NCBI GenBank assembly: GCA_903875215.1
Contig: CAIQVH010000014.1
Location: 38,772 to 102,771, forward strand
DNA: 64,000 nt
Reading direction: 5' to 3'
Origin: an uncultured Anaerolineae bacterium
Lineage (GTDB): Bacteria; Chloroflexota; Anaerolineae; Anaerolineales; Villigracilaceae
Both the position numbers and the translations under genes were made by a program. Position 1 is the first letter of the stretch; every line of letters begins with the position of its first letter. This document shows positions 60,652 to 64,000 of this stretch, one piece after another. The notes beneath the pieces were generated by a model. The model made no database searches and was not told the DNA's origin. It saw only the letters and a program-made list of their open reading frames with translations.

Positions 60652-61506
60652 GTGGTTGAAGCGAAATCAAGAATCCTGATTATTGAAGACGACCTGGATG
60701 TGGCGGACATGCTGAACGCCTATTTTCGCGTTCAGGGCTTTGAAGTTTATGTTGTCAATTGGGGGGAGGATGGGGTCCGCGCAGCCACGACAGCCCGCCC
60801 GGATTTAATTATTCTCGATATTCGTTTGCCGGATATCGATGGGTTTGAAGTTGCGCGCCGTGTGCGTTCCGACCGCAAAACCGCCGAAATCCCGATCATC
60901 TTCCTGACGGAAAAACGTGACCGACAGGATCGCCTGCTGGGATTGGAGCTGGGCGCTGATGATTACATCACCAAACCTTTTGATGTGCAGGAACTGCGGC
61001 TGCGGGTGCGGAATGCGCTGCGCCGCGCCAGCCAGGATACACTGACAAACCCGGTGACTGGCCTGCCCGAAGGCACCCTGATTGATGAAAAACTGGGTGA
61101 TTTTCTCGCCAGGGCTGGCGGCGCGCTGGTCCTCGTTTCTTTGGAAAATCTGGATGTTTTTCGGGACAATTATGGATTTGTGGCATCGGATGACGTTCTG
61201 CGCGCAGTCAGCCTGATGACGCATAATTCCATTCAAGAAATTGCCGGGGCTGAGAGTTTTCTCGGGCACCTGGCGCCGACCGTTTTTTTGATGATTATTG
61301 ATGCGGAGAAAGCTCCGCTGCTGGAGGAACGTCTGCGCTCGCGGCTGGCGCAATCGCTCGATCGCTTTTACCCGATCAAGGATCGGGAGGAGGCGCTTGC
61401 GCGGGGCACCCGGCTGAAGATTGAAACAGCCCGTTTAATCGGTGGCGAGATGCAGTGCGAGACTCTGGATGATCTCAAAGCGAAGCTGCTGGAGCGGAAA
61501 AAATAG
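60652..61506 (+). CDS. Response regulator with degenerate GGDEF-like domain
   Basis: The start is GTG 60652, with GAGG nearby; 284 residues. The receiver domain (about 5-120) has LIIEDDLDVADML, phosphoacceptor Asp in LIILDIRLPDIDG, Thr in IFLTEKRD and Lys in YITKPFD. A second domain starts TNPVTGLPEGTLIDEKL, the common lead-in of GGDEF domains, and continues VLVSLENLDVFRDNYGFVASDDVLR. The place of the GGDEF active loop reads LAPTVFLMII, so no cyclase activity is expected. It may act as a nucleotide sensor or protein partner. Third gene of the Roadblock operon. Confidence 0.88.
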   Translation: MVEAKSRILIIEDDLDVADMLNAYFRVQGFEVYVVNWGEDGVRAATTARPDLIILDIRLPDIDGFEVARRVRSDRKTAEIPIIFLTEKRDRQDRLLGLELGADDYITKPFDVQELRLRVRNALRRASQDTLTNPVTGLPEGTLIDEKLGDFLARAGGALVLVSLENLDVFRDNYGFVASDDVLRAVSLMTHNSIQEIAGAESFLGHLAPTVFLMIIDAEKAPLLEERLRSRLAQSLDRFYPIKDREEALARGTRLKIETARLIGGEMQCETLDDLKAKLLERKK

Positions 61507-61516
61507 GAGATTTATC

Positions 61517-62278
61517 TTGCAGGTTACAGTCATCATTCCAACGTATAACGAGGCGGAGAACCTTCCCAGACTGGTCTCCGCTATATTTTCGCTCCCAATC
61601 CGGGGGATCAAGCTCCTGATTGTAGACGATAACAGCCCGGACGGCACCGGGCGCATTGCCGATGACCTGGCCCGTGAAAATCCCGGCCGGTTGGAGGTGG
61701 TGCATCGCACCGGGAAGCTCGGTCTGCGTACGGCCTACCTGGAGGGTTTCAAGCTGGCCATTGCGCGTGGTGCCGAAGCTGTCGGGCAGATGGATGCGGA
61801 TTTTTCGCATGATCCGGCCCGGCTGGTGGAGCTGGTCGCGGCGTTGCAGACCGCGGATGTGGCGTTTGGCTCGCGGTATGTTCCCGGGGGGAGTGTGGAT
61901 GAGCAGTGGCCGTTGTGGCGCAAAGGGCTTTCGGCCTTTGGGAATTTTTATGCGCGGACGATTCTGGGGTTTTCGCTGCGCGACGTGACGACCGGCTACC
62001 GCCTGTGGCGGCGCGAAGCCATTCTGGGAATGCCGCTGGAGCGTATTCAATCGAGCGGATATGTATTTTTGGTTGAGATGGCGTATATTGCCTGGTGCCT
62101 GAAGTATCGCACCGCGCAGGTGCCGATCTATTTTGCCGACCGGCGCTTTGGGAAATCGAAGATGTCGCTCAAGATCCAGCTGGAGGCGGCTTTTCGTATT
62201 TGGCAGGTGCGCTGGCATTTCCGCGATTTGCGGCGTAAAGGCGCAAGTGGTCGTTTGTTAATTGAAGGGCTGCCTTAG
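61517..62278 (+). CDS. Polyprenol-phosphate mannosyltransferase-like GT2 enzyme
   Basis: TTG 61517 is the likely start: AGGAG lies seven bases upstream and the fold begins at once (LQVTVIIPTYNEAENL). 253 residues. GT2 marks: LLIVDDNSPDGTGRIADDL, GKLGLRTAYLEGFKLAI, QMDADFSHDPARLVEL with the DxD motif, and FSLRDVTTGYRLWRREAI, followed by SSGYVFLVEMAY. This pattern is that of DPM1-type synthases without the C-terminal membrane helices. It makes polyprenyl-phosphate sugars for glycosylation at the membrane. Last gene of the operon; its stop lies inside the terminator. Confidence 0.92.
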   Translation: MQVTVIIPTYNEAENLPRLVSAIFSLPIRGIKLLIVDDNSPDGTGRIADDLARENPGRLEVVHRTGKLGLRTAYLEGFKLAIARGAEAVGQMDADFSHDPARLVELVAALQTADVAFGSRYVPGGSVDEQWPLWRKGLSAFGNFYARTILGFSLRDVTTGYRLWRREAILGMPLERIQSSGYVFLVEMAYIAWCLKYRTAQVPIYFADRRFGKSKMSLKIQLEAAFRIWQVRWHFRDLRRKGASGRLLIEGLP

Positions 62279-62297
62279 TAGGCAGCTCTTTTTATTT
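62266..62297 (+). terminator. Terminator overlapping the GT2 stop codon
   Basis: AGGGCTGCC (62266-62274) pairs with GGCAGCTCT (62281-62289), including one G-U pair, followed by TTTTTATTT. The gene's TAG is in the loop. Confidence 0.8.
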
Positions 62298-63113
62298 GGA
62301 TTCGGCCAGGCGGCGCCATTCTTCCAGCGAAAGGGTTTCGGCGCGGCGCATTGGGTCGATGCTGGATTTTTCGAGGAATTGCTGCGCTTCTGACGGAGAG
62401 ATTCTTAACCCTGCCGAGAGACTGTTGCGCAGGGTTTTTCTTTTCTGGCTGAATCCGGCTTTGGCGAGCTGGAAGAAGCGTTCCAGCTGGGGGATGACGG
62501 GCTGCGGGTACAGGTCCACGCGCAGGACGGCGGAATCTACTTTGGGGGCGGGGTAGAAGGCCCCGGCGGGGATGGTGGCGGCCAGGCGCGGCTGGCCATA
62601 GACTTGTACGCTGAGGGCAAGCAGACTCATGTCTCCGGGACTGGCGCAGATGCGCTGGGCAACTTCTTTTTGAATGGTGAGGACGATGCGTCGCGGGCGG
62701 GGCTGGGCTTCTAGCAGGTGCCGGAAGATGGCGGATGTGATGTAGTAAGGGACGTTGGCGACGACCAGGTATGATTCGGCGCTGACAAGTTCGGCGGGTG
62801 GGAAGCTGAGGATGTCGCCGGGGACGATGCGGGTGTTTGGATAGGGTGCGAGAACGGTTTGTAAAACGGGAATCAGACCGGTGTCGAGTTCTACGGCGAT
62901 GACGTTGCGGGCGGCGGCGGCCAGGTAGCGGGTCAGGCTTCCCAGGCCGGGACCAATTTCGAGGATGGTATCTTGTGGCTGAATCTCTGCGGCGTGGACG
63001 ATTTTTTCCAGCGCGGTGGCATCTTGCAGGAAGTTTTGCCCGAGGGCTTTATCGGGCCGCAGGCCGTGGGCGCGCAGCAACGCGGCGATATGGATGGGAG
63101 GAATTGGAGTCAT
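62292..63113 (-). CDS. rsmA: 16S rRNA dimethyladenosine transferase RsmA/KsgA
   Basis: Start at ATG 63113, overlapping the LCP gene stop by four bases; 273 residues, the usual size. Motifs: ALGQNFLQDATALEKIV, ILEIGPGLGSLTRYL, VIAVELDTGLIPVL, VVANVPYYITSAIFRHLL (the family's NxPY), and the C-terminal GFSQKRKTLRNSLSAGL. It dimethylates two adenines near the 3' end of 16S rRNA during small-subunit assembly. Translational coupling to an LCP gene is an uncommon neighbour arrangement. Confidence 0.96.
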   Translation of the reverse strand: MTPIPPIHIAALLRAHGLRPDKALGQNFLQDATALEKIVHAAEIQPQDTILEIGPGLGSLTRYLAAAARNVIAVELDTGLIPVLQTVLAPYPNTRIVPGDILSFPPAELVSAESYLVVANVPYYITSAIFRHLLEAQPRPRRIVLTIQKEVAQRICASPGDMSLLALSVQVYGQPRLAATIPAGAFYPAPKVDSAVLRVDLYPQPVIPQLERFFQLAKAGFSQKRKTLRNSLSAGLRISPSEAQQFLEKSSIDPMRRAETLSLEEWRRLAESK

Positions 63114-64000
63114 GGGCAGGTGAAGGTTTCTCCCCGGGAGGTTTTGCCCGGGGTCAGGGTGATTGGGAGTGCGGGTAGCGGGGCGGGCCACTGGCCCAGG
63201 GTGAAGGCGTTAACGTAGGCGCGCAGGGTTTCAAAATCGGCCTGGAAGATGTAGACGTCTTTTTGGACGCCTTTGTCGTAGGTGCGGGTGGCGCGCAGGG
63301 TTTCGAGCGGAAAGGTGACGAAGTTGATGTTCTGCGCTTGGAGCTGGGGCAGCAGGCAGGCGAGCTGGCTGATTTGCTGGGGGCTGAGGTCGGTCTGGAT
63401 GGCGCCGTCGAAGGCGGCGATGATTTCGGGCAGTTTGGGCAGATTAGACGGGGTCAGCAGGCTTTTGCGCACGGCGCACAGGACGAGATTCTGGTTATCG
63501 GCGCGCTCGAAGGTGCTGAGCTGGCGCAGGCGAGCCAGGGTGAGGGCCTGCTGGCCATTAAGATGGTGGCTGCCAGCCTCGAAGTACAGGTCGGTGCGGC
63601 TGGATTGGTCGGCCTTGCGCCCATCGACAGAGTTGGGCAGGACAACATCGACGCCACCGATGGCATCCACCAGCCGGACGAAGGTCTGCATGTTGGCGGC
63701 CAGGTAGTTGTCGGGCCGGGCGCCGAAGTTCAGGTCGAGGGTGCGCGCCAGCAGGCCGGGTCCTTCGCCAGGGCCGGAGTAATAGCCCATGCCTTTGTTG
63801 CCATACAGGTAGGCCTGGTTGAGTTTGCCATGGTCGATGCCGAATTTTGGATCCAGTTCCGGGATTTCGACCCAGATATCGCGAGGGATTTCGAGCACGG
63901 TCAGGCGCGGCAGGGTGAAATCAACCCGCACCAGGCGGATGACGTCTCCAAGGCCGTACAGGTAGCCGGAGCCGCGTGAATCTGATCCAACCGCCAGGAT
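63110..64000 (-). CDS. LCP family protein, 5' end outside window
   Basis: The reading frame is open to the right edge, with ILAVGSDSRG at its beginning, so the membrane anchor lies beyond the window. The visible 296 residues form the LCP domain: VGSDSRG, VLEIPRDIWVEIPEL, KLNQAYLYGNKGM, FVRLVDAIGGVDVVLP, ALTLARLRQLSTFERADNQNLVLCAVR. The ending with LITLTP-like proline-rich tail lacks the LytR_C domain of the first LCP gene. It probably transfers a wall polymer like its paralogue at 5.2-6.7 kb. It overlaps rsmA by four bases. Confidence 0.88.
   Translation of the reverse strand: MLAVGSDSRGSGYLYGLGDVIRLVRVDFTLPRLTVLEIPRDIWVEIPELDPKFGIDHGKLNQAYLYGNKGMGYYSGPGEGPGLLARTLDLNFGARPDNYLAANMQTFVRLVDAIGGVDVVLPNSVDGRKADQSSRTDLYFEAGSHHLNGQQALTLARLRQLSTFERADNQNLVLCAVRKSLLTPSNLPKLPEIIAAFDGAIQTDLSPQQISQLACLLPQLQAQNINFVTFPLETLRATRTYDKGVQKDVYIFQADFETLRAYVNAFTLGQWPAPLPALPITLTPGKTSRGETFTCP

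Overview
The window is a chromosomal stretch of a free-living bacterium with fairly high G+C, densely packed on both strands. Gene content points to Chloroflexota, most likely an Anaerolineae-type lineage: VanW- and LCP-family envelope proteins, a TtuA/UBL thiolation pair, a MoeZ-like E1-rhodanese protein, a Roadblock/V4R signalling operon, many bacterial lipoprotein or single-pass exported proteins with Pro/Thr-rich linkers, and no outer-membrane or LPS genes. This is inferred from gene content only; no rRNA is present.

Regions. 1-6.7 kb: the end of a HerA-like ATPase, a membrane methyltransferase, VanW, Trm112-like, HEAT-repeat and LCP proteins. 6.8-17.1 kb: a DEAD-box helicase diverging from alaS (with an attenuator-like leader), then a membrane protein, ruvX and mltG, an amidohydrolase-CYTH fusion on the other strand and a small unknown gene. 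17.2-23.2 kb: PBP1C, a TPR protein, a response regulator and an E1-like/rhodanese protein. 23.3-31.7 kb: a four-gene accessory operon behind one good promoter. It encodes a papain-like peptidase with SH3 repeats, a TIR-TM-WD40 protein, a SLATT-like 2TM-repeat membrane protein and a multidomain protein with a deoxyribosyltransferase/TIR-like domain, a TPR scaffold and a SLOG-like domain. 31.7-36.3 kb: a small hypothetical, a membrane protein, selA, an M14 peptidase and cinA. 36.3-42 kb: a complete branched-chain amino-acid-type ABC transporter (livKHMGF). 42.1-49.5 kb: cNMP-binding, LysM-M23, DUF192 and CheY proteins, exonuclease III, ftsH and an acyl-CoA ligase. 49.5-58.3 kb: a GT4-yraN-miaA operon, an NYN/OST-HTH protein, a ttuB-ttuA-methyltransferase operon, a queuosine-precursor transporter, a NERD-like protein, plsX and tRNA-Leu(GAG). 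58.3-64 kb: an L,D-transpeptidase, a Roadblock-V4R-response regulator-GT2 operon, rsmA and a second, truncated LCP gene.

How the parts fit. Most of the window is housekeeping: wall synthesis and remodelling (VanW, two LCP, MltG, PBP1C, M23, YkuD), tRNA and rRNA modification (MiaA, TtuA/UBL, RsmA, queuosine transporter) and amino-acid uptake. The most unusual region is the 23.3-31.7 kb operon. Its domains (TIR, TPR scaffold, SLATT, caged peptidase) match the logic of NAD+-derived-signal immune or cell-death systems. I do not recognise this exact four-gene combination. Other points worth a look are an in-frame palindromic repeat inside alaS, a ubiquitin-like protein ending in GG plus two residues, the amidohydrolase-CYTH fusion, and several genes with TATAAT placed 6-7 nt before the ATG, suggesting leaderless transcripts.
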